Source: an uncultured Clostridia bacterium | GTDB lineage: Bacteria; Bacillota; Clostridia; UBA1381 | Length of the DNA stretch: 6,990 nucleotides | Direction of reading: 5' to 3' | NCBI GenBank assembly: GCA_905235885.1 | Contig: CAJONM010000189.1 | Span: 1-6,990, forward strand | Part shown: in pieces, positions 1-6,237 of the stretch | How positions within the stretch are numbered: the first letter of the stretch is position 1 | Layout of the letters: each line of letters opens with the position of its first letter | Translations under genes and position numbers: made by a program | Notes under the pieces: model-generated | The model's input: only the letters and a program-made list of their open reading frames with translations | What the model was told of the DNA's origin: nothing | Databases searched by the model: none

Positions 1-681
1 ATAAGCGAGGTCGAGAGAAGTGCCGTTGAGGACGCCGTTATTCAAGCCGGCGCGAAAGAGGCAGCGCTTATCGAGGAGCCGATGGCTGCTGCTATTGGCG
101 CAGGACTGCCGGTAGACAGAGCGGCAGGAAGCATGGTAGTCGATATAGGCGGCGGCACGACAGAAGTTGCGGTGCTGTCTTTGGGCGGCGTCGTATCGTC
201 GCGGTCAATACGCATAGCCGGCGATGCCATGGACAGCGCGATAGTCAATTATCTGAAGAAGAATATCGGCATAAATGTCGGAGAAAAAATGGCGGAGGAG
301 ATAAAAATAGAGATCGGCTCCGCGTATGAGGATGATGAGGAACGCGTTTTCGATGTGCGCGGCAGAGATATGTCCACCGGACTGCCCAGAACGGTACAGA
401 TAAGGGAAGGACAGATCCGCGAGGCGATGAAGGAAAATATAGACGAGATAGTTGAGGCGATAAAGCTCACGCTTGAGCATACTCCGCCTGAGCTTGCCGC
501 CGATGTTATGGATCGCGGTATTATGCTTACGGGCGGCGGCGCACTCATAAAGGGGCTGGATAAGCTCATATCCGAGGTGACAAAGATACCGACATATGTG
601 GCGGAATATCCGCTCGACTGCGTGGCTGTCGGAACGGGCAAGGCTCTTGGCGATATAAGGAAACTGCTGGATAAGAGATAA
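1..681 (+). CDS. mreB: Rod-shape-determining actin homologue MreB (5' end cut off)
   Basis: MreB is a bacterial actin that polymerises under the inner membrane and positions the side-wall peptidoglycan machinery. The reading frame is open from base 1 and no start is present; 226 residues are visible. Family length is about 335-345, so roughly the first 110-120 residues (phosphate-1 region) are missing. Visible hallmarks are the IEEPMAAAIGAGLPV segment, the phosphate-2 loop DIGGGTTEVAV (from base 142), the GDAMD segment, the EEIKIEIGSAY and VRGRDMSTGLP segments, and the adenosine-binding loop MLTGGGALIKGLDKL near base 520. An internal ATG at 82 lies inside conserved sequence and is not the start. 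mreC follows 17 bases downstream, which favours MreB over its paralogue Mbl. The identification is secure; only the true start lies outside the window. Confidence 0.97.
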   Translation: MSEVERSAVEDAVIQAGAKEAALIEEPMAAAIGAGLPVDRAAGSMVVDIGGGTTEVAVLSLGGVVSSRSIRIAGDAMDSAIVNYLKKNIGINVGEKMAEEIKIEIGSAYEDDEERVFDVRGRDMSTGLPRTVQIREGQIREAMKENIDEIVEAIKLTLEHTPPELAADVMDRGIMLTGGGALIKGLDKLISEVTKIPTYVAEYPLDCVAVGTGKALGDIRKLLDKR

Positions 682-698
682 TAGGACTGGTCAAGGGA

Positions 699-1511
699 AT
701 GAGATTTTTTGAAACAAAATGGAGGATCATGCTTGCGGTGATCGCCGTTGTGGCGGTGTTCGGGTTCGCGTCAAGCCATTTTCTGGGATTTAACCCGATA
801 GTTGCGCTCTCCGAGCTTGTGCTGTCGCCGATAAAGAGCGGATTTTCATACATTGCAAGGTCGGCTGAGAGCGGAATGGATTTTATATGGGAAATGCGCG
901 CGTACAAAGCCGACAATGAGAAGCTTGAAGCGGAGAATATAGAGCTGAAGCGACAGAACCGCGATATTGCCGCGTACCGCGAGGAAAATCTGCGGCTTGA
1001 GGGACTGCTCGGACTGCAAGAGGAATATGTTGACCGCAAAACGGTCGCGGCACGCGTAATATCATATTCGGGCAATAATTGGTGTGAGCAGATAGAGATA
1101 AATAAAGGCGCACTCAGCGGTATCGCCGAAGGGAATGTTGTTGTGACCGCCGACGGCGTTGTCGGGCGCGTTACTGAGGTCGGCGCGGATTATTCGACTG
1201 TAACGACGATCCTTGACAGAGAGTCGGCTGTCGGAGTGCTCGTTTCGCGAACGGGCGGAACTGGTCTTGTAGAGGGTGATGTTGAGCTGTCAGCATCCTT
1301 GCGCTGCAAGCTGTCGTTCCTTGAACGCGATACGCCCCTGATAGTGGGGGACATAATAGAAACATCAGGCTCAGGCGGAATATATCCTGCCGGTCTGGTC
1401 GTGGGGACAGTAACAAACATTTCTGCCGACAGCACAGGAAGTCTTAACTATGCCGTAATAGATCCGGCGGTAGATATGGGCAGGATAGGAGAAGTATTGG
1501 TTATTTTATGA
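699..1511 (+). CDS. mreC: Rod-shape-determining protein MreC
   Basis: MreC is a single-pass membrane protein that links cytoplasmic MreB and MreD to PBP2 outside the membrane and helps activate wall elongation. The 270 residues show a short basic N-terminus, one transmembrane helix at about 10-30, a coiled coil rich in Glu, Lys and Leu at about 66-106, and the beta-barrel MreC domain beyond about 115. The family pattern EINKGALSGIAEGNVVV (from residue 132) and GGIYPAGLVVGTV (from residue 226) are clear. The length is normal. The ATG at 699 gives the usual short cytoplasmic tail before the helix. An in-frame ATG at 729 has a GGAGGA at 721-726, only two bases away, but would remove the N-terminal tail, so 699 is preferred with slight doubt. 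The last four bases (ATGA) overlap the mreD start. Confidence 0.95.
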   Translation: MRFFETKWRIMLAVIAVVAVFGFASSHFLGFNPIVALSELVLSPIKSGFSYIARSAESGMDFIWEMRAYKADNEKLEAENIELKRQNRDIAAYREENLRLEGLLGLQEEYVDRKTVAARVISYSGNNWCEQIEINKGALSGIAEGNVVVTADGVVGRVTEVGADYSTVTTILDRESAVGVLVSRTGGTGLVEGDVELSASLRCKLSFLERDTPLIVGDIIETSGSGGIYPAGLVVGTVTNISADSTGSLNYAVIDPAVDMGRIGEVLVIL

Positions 1512-2035
1512 GAACTGTAAAAATTGCCGTTTGGATAGCGGTATTGTATCTGCTGCAAACGGTTTTCGGCAGACTGATAAGCGTATATGGGATCACGCCG
1601 CAGCTTTTGACTGCTTTTGCCGTGCTGTTTCCGTTTATAAGCGAGGACGATAAGGAGTCGGCATATACCGCGCTTGTTTGCGCGGCGCTGTCGGGCGCGA
1701 TGGTCGGACATTATTTTGCCGCCGATATGATAGTAATAGGCGTGGCGTACTTAATATCGCATTTTGCCGTGCAGAATATCAGGTTTGTTCCTTCATGGAT
1801 CCGCGCGCATACTATGACCGCTCTTGCGGCGTTCGTATATGCGGCTGTAGTCTGCTTTTCGGCAAAAATGTCCGTAAACGGCTTTGACATAAGACGATAT
1901 ATACTTCCCAATGTGATATACACGCTCATATGCTCGTTTGTCATGTACCCGATAATTAAGAAAACACTCTTTGGCAAGGCGGATAAGGTGCTTTGGGGAA
2001 TGAGAAAGGAACCGGAACAGTATGAGCAACAGTAA
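1508..2035 (+). CDS. mreD: Rod-shape-determining membrane protein MreD
   Basis: MreD is a small polytopic membrane protein of the elongation complex that works with MreC; its biochemical role is less well defined. The 175 residues contain about five or six hydrophobic helices (roughly 5-25, 30-45, 52-68, 71-88, 102-118, 130-150), followed by a charged cytoplasmic tail ending in repeated Glu and Gln. MreD sequences are poorly conserved, so the call rests on size, topology and its place between mreC and PBP2. The start overlaps the mreC stop as ATGA. The nearest Shine-Dalgarno-like AGGAG (1487-1491) is 16 bases away, so translation is probably coupled to mreC. The 3' end overlaps the PBP2 start by 14 bases in another frame. 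Confidence 0.91.
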   Translation: MRTVKIAVWIAVLYLLQTVFGRLISVYGITPQLLTAFAVLFPFISEDDKESAYTALVCAALSGAMVGHYFAADMIVIGVAYLISHFAVQNIRFVPSWIRAHTMTALAAFVYAAVVCFSAKMSVNGFDIRRYILPNVIYTLICSFVMYPIIKKTLFGKADKVLWGMRKEPEQYEQQ

Positions 2036-4085
2036 ATATCGGTTTTTAATATTGCGGGTGGTGATGACTGTTATGCTTGCGGCAATAGTGGTGCGCCTTT
2101 TCAGTCTTCAGATACTTGACGGCGAAAAATACCTTCAAACGGCGTCGGCAAGGCTTGTGAACAACATAATCGATAAAGCGCCGCGCGGCGATATACTCGA
2201 CCGCTACGGCAATGTCCTCGTAACGAATAAGGCAGGCTATGCCGTTACGATGCAGTGTACGACCTCGGACACGAACAAAATGAACAGCATTATGCGTAAT
2301 GTCGCCATAATACTCAATCGTACCGGCGTTCCGTCGTACGACTCGCTGCCCGTTTCGATGGCGTACCCGTATCGCTATGAGTTTGAGGACAAGAATAACA
2401 GCGGCAGCACCGATGATGAGAAGGAGCAATGGTTCAGGGACAATAAATACACAGGCACGATCATAAGCGGATCAATGTCCGCCGAGCAGCTTATTACCGC
2501 GCTTGCGAAGCTGTATGGCATAACCGATGACATATCAAATATTGATGTGCGCGGTATGATCGGGATACGATATGACGCGGATATAAAGGAATTTTCATCA
2601 GCCAATCCCATGACCGTCGCAGACGATGTCGGTGTAGAGACTGTAACGCAGATAAAGGAATTCGGAGATCATTTGCCGGGCGTATTCATAACCGAAAATT
2701 ATGTGCGGACATATAATCATCCCGGTCTTGCCACGCATATACTCGGCAGAGTCGGAAGTATATCAAGCGATGAATATGAGAAAAATTCATCAAAGGGCTA
2801 CGGCATAAATGATATTATAGGCAAGCAGGGCATAGAGCTTTGGGCGGAGGAATATTTGCGCGGCACCGACGGTATAAGCAGTACAACCGCGTCCGTTGAC
2901 GGACAGGAGGTCGAGATAGCGCCGGGCATCGATCCGACGCCGGGTAATTATGTTATGCTTACCATAGACAGCGAGCTTCAGGAAACGCTTGAGCAGTCGC
3001 TTGAGAACACCGTAGGCGCCATAGGCAAGGACTGCAATGCCGGCGCGGCGGTCGTGCTGGATGTAAAAAGCGGCGATGTGCTTGCGATGGGTTCGTATCC
3101 CACCTATGATATGTCGCGGTTTAACGAGGATTATGCACAGCTTGTGACGAACGAGAGCAATCCCATGATAAACAGAGCAGTCAGCGGTCTTTACAGCCCC
3201 GGTTCGACCTTTAAGCCGCTTACTGCTATCGCCGGTATACAGACGGGCAATCTTGCGCTCGGAGAAAAAATATCATGCACCGGCGTGTATCGGTTCTATC
3301 AGGATTATCAGCCTGTCTGCTGGCTGTGGTCAGAGGCACACGCGACACATGGCGCGCAGGATGTAACGCTTGCAATAGAAAATTCGTGCAATGTCTTTTT
3401 CTATGAGCTTGGCAGAAGGCTCGGTATAGAGGCGCTTGACGAGTATGCGAAAAAGTTCGGGCTTGGCGAATATACCGGAGTGGAGCTTACGGAGGAAACA
3501 GAGGGGCATATGGCAAGCCCCGAATATAAAAAACAGGTCGTGGAAAATGCGGTCGACAGAGGTTGGTTCGGCGGCGATACCATTCAGGCGGCGATAGGAC
3601 AGTCGTACAGCCTTTTCACGCCCGTTCAGCTTGCCAATTACTGCGCGACGATAGCCAACGGCGGAACGCGCTACAAGGTAAATCTCATCGACAGCATACG
3701 CTCGTCTGTAGACGGAACGGTAGTTGAGTCGTTTGAGCCGGAGGTGGTCGAGGAGCTGAATGTTGAGGCCGCCACGATGCGAAAGATCCATGACGGAATG
3801 AGAAAGGTTGTCGATGAAGGCAGCGCCAGCTCGATATTCGACGGCTATCCGATCGCTATCGGCGGAAAGACCGGTACGGCGCAGCTTGGCAAGGGAACAA
3901 ATAACGCTATATTTATCGCGTTCGCGCCGTTTGACGATCCGCAGATCGCTATAGCGGTAGTGCTTGAACATGGCGAGCGCGGCACCAATGCCGGACTTGT
4001 GGCAAGAGATGTTTTCAATAAATATTTCTTCGGCGGCAATGACACGGTACAGGCAACGCAGAAGCCGGAGAGAACGATAAGATAA
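2022..4085 (+). CDS. mrdA: Penicillin-binding protein 2, elongation-specific peptidoglycan transpeptidase
   Basis: This class B PBP crosslinks new peptidoglycan during side-wall growth, normally with the glycosyltransferase RodA, and is anchored with its catalytic domain outside the membrane. The 687 residues show a transmembrane anchor at about 8-30, then the PBP dimerisation/pedestal domain starting with APRGDILDRYGNVLVTN (about 53-69), a hydrophilic acidic insert at about 118-145, and the transpeptidase domain from about 340. All three catalytic motifs are intact: S395-T-F-K398 (nucleophile Ser395), S455-C-N457 and K616-T-G-T. The SPGSTFKPL and GGKTGTAQ contexts are typical of the family. 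The length is at the upper end of the usual range. AAAGGA (2005-2010) lies 11 bases before the start, inside mreD. The position after mreD identifies it as the elongasome rather than the septal PBP. Other databases may use pbpA or pbp2. Confidence 0.96.
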   Translation: MSNSKYRFLILRVVMTVMLAAIVVRLFSLQILDGEKYLQTASARLVNNIIDKAPRGDILDRYGNVLVTNKAGYAVTMQCTTSDTNKMNSIMRNVAIILNRTGVPSYDSLPVSMAYPYRYEFEDKNNSGSTDDEKEQWFRDNKYTGTIISGSMSAEQLITALAKLYGITDDISNIDVRGMIGIRYDADIKEFSSANPMTVADDVGVETVTQIKEFGDHLPGVFITENYVRTYNHPGLATHILGRVGSISSDEYEKNSSKGYGINDIIGKQGIELWAEEYLRGTDGISSTTASVDGQEVEIAPGIDPTPGNYVMLTIDSELQETLEQSLENTVGAIGKDCNAGAAVVLDVKSGDVLAMGSYPTYDMSRFNEDYAQLVTNESNPMINRAVSGLYSPGSTFKPLTAIAGIQTGNLALGEKISCTGVYRFYQDYQPVCWLWSEAHATHGAQDVTLAIENSCNVFFYELGRRLGIEALDEYAKKFGLGEYTGVELTEETEGHMASPEYKKQVVENAVDRGWFGGDTIQAAIGQSYSLFTPVQLANYCATIANGGTRYKVNLIDSIRSSVDGTVVESFEPEVVEELNVEAATMRKIHDGMRKVVDEGSASSIFDGYPIAIGGKTGTAQLGKGTNNAIFIAFAPFDDPQIAIAVVLEHGERGTNAGLVARDVFNKYFFGGNDTVQATQKPERTIR

Positions 4086-4090
4086 GGAGG
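4084..4090 (+). promoter_or_regulatory. minC ribosome binding site overlapping the mrdA stop
   Basis: AAGGAGG is a full Shine-Dalgarno match, five bases before the minC ATG at 4096, and its first two bases are the last two of the mrdA TAA stop. It fixes the minC start and suggests ribosomes finishing PBP2 can reinitiate on minC. It contrasts with minD, which has no such site. Confidence 0.85.
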
Positions 4091-4095
4091 CAGCA

Positions 4096-4947
4096 ATGAA
4101 AAATGAACTTGTAAGGTTTAAAGGCATGGTAGACGGCGTATGCGTAAAAATAGACGCCGATGCGGATATATATGCCGTAGCCGACGAGCTTGAAAGAAGC
4201 ATAATCGAAAACAAGTCATTTTTCGGCGATGGCAACTGTAAAATACGGTTTGACGGACGGAGCTTTTCCGCCGGCGAGCAAATGCGTTTTGAAAACATAG
4301 TAAAAAAGCTCCTGCCGCTTTGCGAGGTGAGCTTCGGAGCGGAAGAAAAAAAGGCGGAGCAAAAGGAAAACTGGATCTCAGAATATAAGGAGCGACACGC
4401 TGAGAAAGAGACGGAAAAAAGCCCTGAGCCGAAAAGAAGAGAAACGGTAACGGCAGAGGATGCCATATCCGTATTCCGCTCCAACCGCGCGAAGCTGTAT
4501 CAGGGATTTGTCCGCGACGGAGAAACGGTGCGTTCGGACGGACATCTCGTTCTTTTGGGGAGCGCGGAGGAAGGCTCTGAGCTTACAGCCGTAGGAAGCA
4601 TACTCGTCATAGGCGGTCTTTACGGCACGGCACACGCCGGCTGCACAGGTTATGGCGGATCGTATATACTTGCAATGGATATGCGCCCGACCTCACTTAA
4701 AATAGGGAAATTCAGCCAAGAATATACATATGATGAGCCGCAGAAGATCGAGGAGACGGAGCAGGCGGAGGATAAGCCGCGCCGCGGCATATTCGATAAG
4801 CTCAAAAAAAATCGCGAGTCTGATGAGCATGAGGATGAAAAACCCGTCGAAACGGAGAACTCTGCTTTGGCTTTGGTAAAAAACAACAAAATTGAGCTTG
4901 ATAATTTTACGATTAGAACATTTACAAATCTGAAAAGTATGTTATAA
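4096..4947 (+). CDS. minC: Septum-site inhibitor MinC, with enlarged linker near the C-terminus
   Basis: MinC blocks FtsZ ring assembly away from midcell; MinD recruits it to the membrane. The 283 residues divide into an N-terminal FtsZ-inhibiting domain (about 1-82, starting MKNELVRFKG), a charged linker (about 83-115), and the C-terminal beta-helix that dimerises and binds MinD (about 118-205, with YQGFVRDGETV, DGHLVLLGSAEEGSELTAVG and ILVIGGLYGTAHAG). The usual RSGQ motif appears here as R140-D-G-E143. After LKIGKF (about 206), a strongly charged stretch of some 50 residues precedes NSALALVKNNKIELD, which resembles the last strand of normal MinC; that insert makes the protein longer than the common 210-240 residues. 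It contains a basic amphipathic segment at 229-240. The final roughly 80 bases are AT-rich and overlap a strong promoter. Identity is firm; the role of the insert is unknown. Confidence 0.93.
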   Translation: MKNELVRFKGMVDGVCVKIDADADIYAVADELERSIIENKSFFGDGNCKIRFDGRSFSAGEQMRFENIVKKLLPLCEVSFGAEEKKAEQKENWISEYKERHAEKETEKSPEPKRRETVTAEDAISVFRSNRAKLYQGFVRDGETVRSDGHLVLLGSAEEGSELTAVGSILVIGGLYGTAHAGCTGYGGSYILAMDMRPTSLKIGKFSQEYTYDEPQKIEETEQAEDKPRRGIFDKLKKNRESDEHEDEKPVETENSALALVKNNKIELDNFTIRTFTNLKSML

Positions 4948-4948
4948 T
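4921..4948 (+). promoter_or_regulatory. Predicted sigma-A promoter for minD, inside the end of minC
   Basis: A -35 box TTTACA (4921-4926, five of six consensus bases) and a perfect -10 box TATAAT (4943-4948) are separated by 16 bases, with an extended -10 TG at 4940-4941 and AT-rich DNA upstream. The -10 box covers the minC TAA stop (4945-4947). Standard spacing puts transcription start at about 4955, which is the A of the minD start codon. This is a pattern-based prediction with no experimental evidence. Confidence 0.7.
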
Positions 4949-4954
4949 AGTATT

Positions 4955-5755
4955 ATGGGGAAAATGATATTAATTGCCTCCGGCAAGGGCGGCACAGGCA
5001 AAACGACCATGACATCGCATATCGGCGCGAAAATAGCTGCGGAAGGGTTTCTGACCGCGCTCGTGGACGCCGATGTCGGTTTCAGGAACCTTGACATAGC
5101 TCTGGGCATGGAGAGCAGCGTTGTATATGATTATTCGGATTATATAAACGGCGGCTGCGAGCTTGACGATGTGCTTATCAAAAGCTCAGACAGCGAAAAT
5201 CTGTATTTTGTTGCCGCGCCGCAATCGGTATCTACGATCGAATTTGACCATGCGAGGACAGCAGAATTTTGGGACAGTCTCAAAAGAAGGTTTGAGATCG
5301 TTTTGGCGGACGCTCCGGCAGGAATGGGCGACGGATTTATGTTTGCGGCAAAATATGCCGATGAAGCGGTCGTTGTCTGTCATGCGGAAGCATCATCGCT
5401 GCGCGATGCCGACAGGGTAGTGGCGGAGCTTGAGGAGCTGGGCATTGATACAGTGCGGCTCATTCTTAACAGAATGGACCCAAAGCTCGTGGAGCAGAAG
5501 GTACTGATGAATGTAGATGACTGCATAGATGTCTTATCCGTTCCGATACTCGGTATCGTGCCGGAGGACAGCGCGGTGACGGTATCTATGATAAACGGCA
5601 CTCCGAATATCGCCGCCGCCGGCTACGGCGCAGGTACGGCATTTGAAAATATCGCCCGTCGCATTTTGGGCAACGAGGTGCAGATGATGGATTTCCCCGA
5701 CGGGAAGAAACAGGGGCTGTTAAAAAAACTAAAAGATATTTTTATAAAGAAATAA
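4955..5755 (+). CDS. minD: Septum-site determining ATPase MinD
   Basis: MinD is a ParA/deviant-Walker ATPase that dimerises on the membrane with ATP and recruits MinC. The 266 residues match the usual family length. Visible motifs are the deviant Walker A G10-K-G-G-T-G-K16-T-T (most MinDs have Val where Thr14 is), switch region VDADVGFRNLD (37-47), Walker B-like LADAPAG (117-123) and SSLRDADR (147-154) on the helix that contacts MinC or MinE in E. coli. The C-terminus (about 252-266) is a basic amphipathic membrane-targeting helix, KKQGLLKKLKDIFIKK. The first ATG gives the MGKMILIASGKGG start typical of Gram-positive MinD; an in-frame ATG at 4964 is possible. There is no Shine-Dalgarno sequence, so expression must rely on coupling to minC seven bases upstream or on a leaderless transcript. 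No minE follows. Confidence 0.96.
   Translation: MGKMILIASGKGGTGKTTMTSHIGAKIAAEGFLTALVDADVGFRNLDIALGMESSVVYDYSDYINGGCELDDVLIKSSDSENLYFVAAPQSVSTIEFDHARTAEFWDSLKRRFEIVLADAPAGMGDGFMFAAKYADEAVVVCHAEASSLRDADRVVAELEELGIDTVRLILNRMDPKLVEQKVLMNVDDCIDVLSVPILGIVPEDSAVTVSMINGTPNIAAAGYGAGTAFENIARRILGNEVQMMDFPDGKKQGLLKKLKDIFIKK
5720..5748 (+). promoter_or_regulatory. Possible weak promoter for mgsA within the minD 3' end
   Basis: TTAAAA (5720-5725, four of six) and TATAAA (5743-5748, five of six) stand 17 bases apart and would start transcription near 5755, giving a leader of about 25 bases that keeps the mgsA ribosome site. The DNA here is A-rich anyway because it encodes the lysine-rich MinD tail, so chance is a serious alternative. 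Confidence 0.25.
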
Positions 5756-5779
5756 CGACAACAAGAAAGGGGCAGGAGT

Positions 5780-6184
5780 ATGAATATTGCATTGATAGCA
5801 CACGACAAAAAGAAAGAGCGAATGATACAGTTTTGCATCGCATATAAGGGCATATTGGAAAAGCACGCATTGTACGCGACCGGTACCACAGGCAAATTGG
5901 TAATGGAAAATACAGGTCTTAATGTATATAAATTTCTGCCCGGACCGCAAGGCGGAGACCAGCAGATAGGCGCGAGGATAGCATATAACGAGATCGATCT
6001 CCTGCTGTTTTTCCGTGATCCGCTCAATGCCGAAAGCTATGAGCCGGATGTGTTCTCGCTGTTGAGACTTTGTGATATGCACAATATCCCGATCGCCACC
6101 AATTCCGCAACGGCAGAGGTTCTCATACGCGGCCTTGAGCGCGGCGATCTTGACTGGAGAGATATTGTAAACCCGAAAAGGTGA
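5780..6184 (+). CDS. mgsA: Methylglyoxal synthase
   Basis: MgsA converts dihydroxyacetone phosphate to methylglyoxal plus phosphate in the cytoplasm, a bypass of lower glycolysis used when sugar phosphates build up. The 134 residues equal the compact Bacillus form. Visible are IALIAHDKK (3-11, with the conserved His8 and Asp9), YATGTTGKL (32-40, phosphate binding), GPQGGDQQIGA (55-65; Asp60 corresponds to the catalytic Asp71 of E. coli), FFRDPLNA (77-84; Asp80 matches Asp91), EPDV (Asp90 matches Asp101) and IPIATNSATAE (103-113). One departure: Tyr87 stands where E. coli has His98 and B. subtilis also has His. A purine-rich GAAAGGGG (5765-5772) lies seven bases before the ATG. The gene follows minD by 24 bases; mgsA next to the mre/min cluster is a known arrangement in Clostridia. 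Confidence 0.97.
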   Translation: MNIALIAHDKKKERMIQFCIAYKGILEKHALYATGTTGKLVMENTGLNVYKFLPGPQGGDQQIGARIAYNEIDLLLFFRDPLNAESYEPDVFSLLRLCDMHNIPIATNSATAEVLIRGLERGDLDWRDIVNPKR

Positions 6185-6188
6185 ATTA

Positions 6189-6203
6189 ATCGGCAGTGCC
6201 GAT
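6189..6203. repeat. Perfect 15-base inverted repeat upstream of rubrerythrin
   Basis: ATCGGCA-G-TGCCGAT is a perfect seven-base inverted repeat around one central base, five bases after the mgsA stop and 34 bases before the rubrerythrin start. As RNA it could form a six-pair stem with a three-base loop, but no clean U-run follows, so it is a poor intrinsic terminator. Its symmetry also fits an operator for a dimeric regulator. It does not resemble the AT-rich PerR box. I see no convincing -35/-10 pair in 6185-6237. Confidence 0.4.
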
Positions 6204-6223
6204 ATTTCAATAAATTTTAATTT

Positions 6224-6230
6224 AGGAGGA
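6224..6230 (+). promoter_or_regulatory. Strong ribosome binding site for rubrerythrin
   Basis: AGGAGGA is a complete Shine-Dalgarno match, seven bases before the ATG at 6238 in an otherwise AT-only stretch. It is the strongest initiation site in the window and implies high translation of the oxidative-stress protein compared with its neighbours. Confidence 0.88.
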
Positions 6231-6237
6231 AAAAATT

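Noticed and set aside
566..1075. Minus-strand open frame opposite the mreB-mreC junction
   Set aside because: Serine-rich shadow of two conserved genes, without any family resemblance.
729..1511. Shorter mreC starting at ATG 729 behind GGAGGA
   Set aside because: The spacing of two bases is too short and the start would remove the basic N-terminal tail typical of MreC; kept only as an alternative.
1884..1920. Perfect -35 box TTGACA in mreD followed by TATATA and GATATA
   Set aside because: The -10-like elements are 8 and about 24 bases away, outside functional spacing; no gene starts nearby.
3330..4484. Long minus-strand open frame of 384 codons opposite mrdA and minC
   Set aside because: It crosses two convincing plus-strand genes, has no ribosome site or recognisable domain and a low-complexity Ser/Phe/Arg-rich composition typical of antisense shadow frames in this codon usage.
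5091..5119. Perfect TTGACA within minD
   Set aside because: No -10 sequence at 15-19 bases; the hexamer encodes the conserved LDIA part of the MinD switch region.
5163..5420. Plus-strand 85-codon frame inside minD
   Set aside because: Overlaps the conserved MinD core in another frame, has no ribosome site and no resemblance to MinE or any known small protein.
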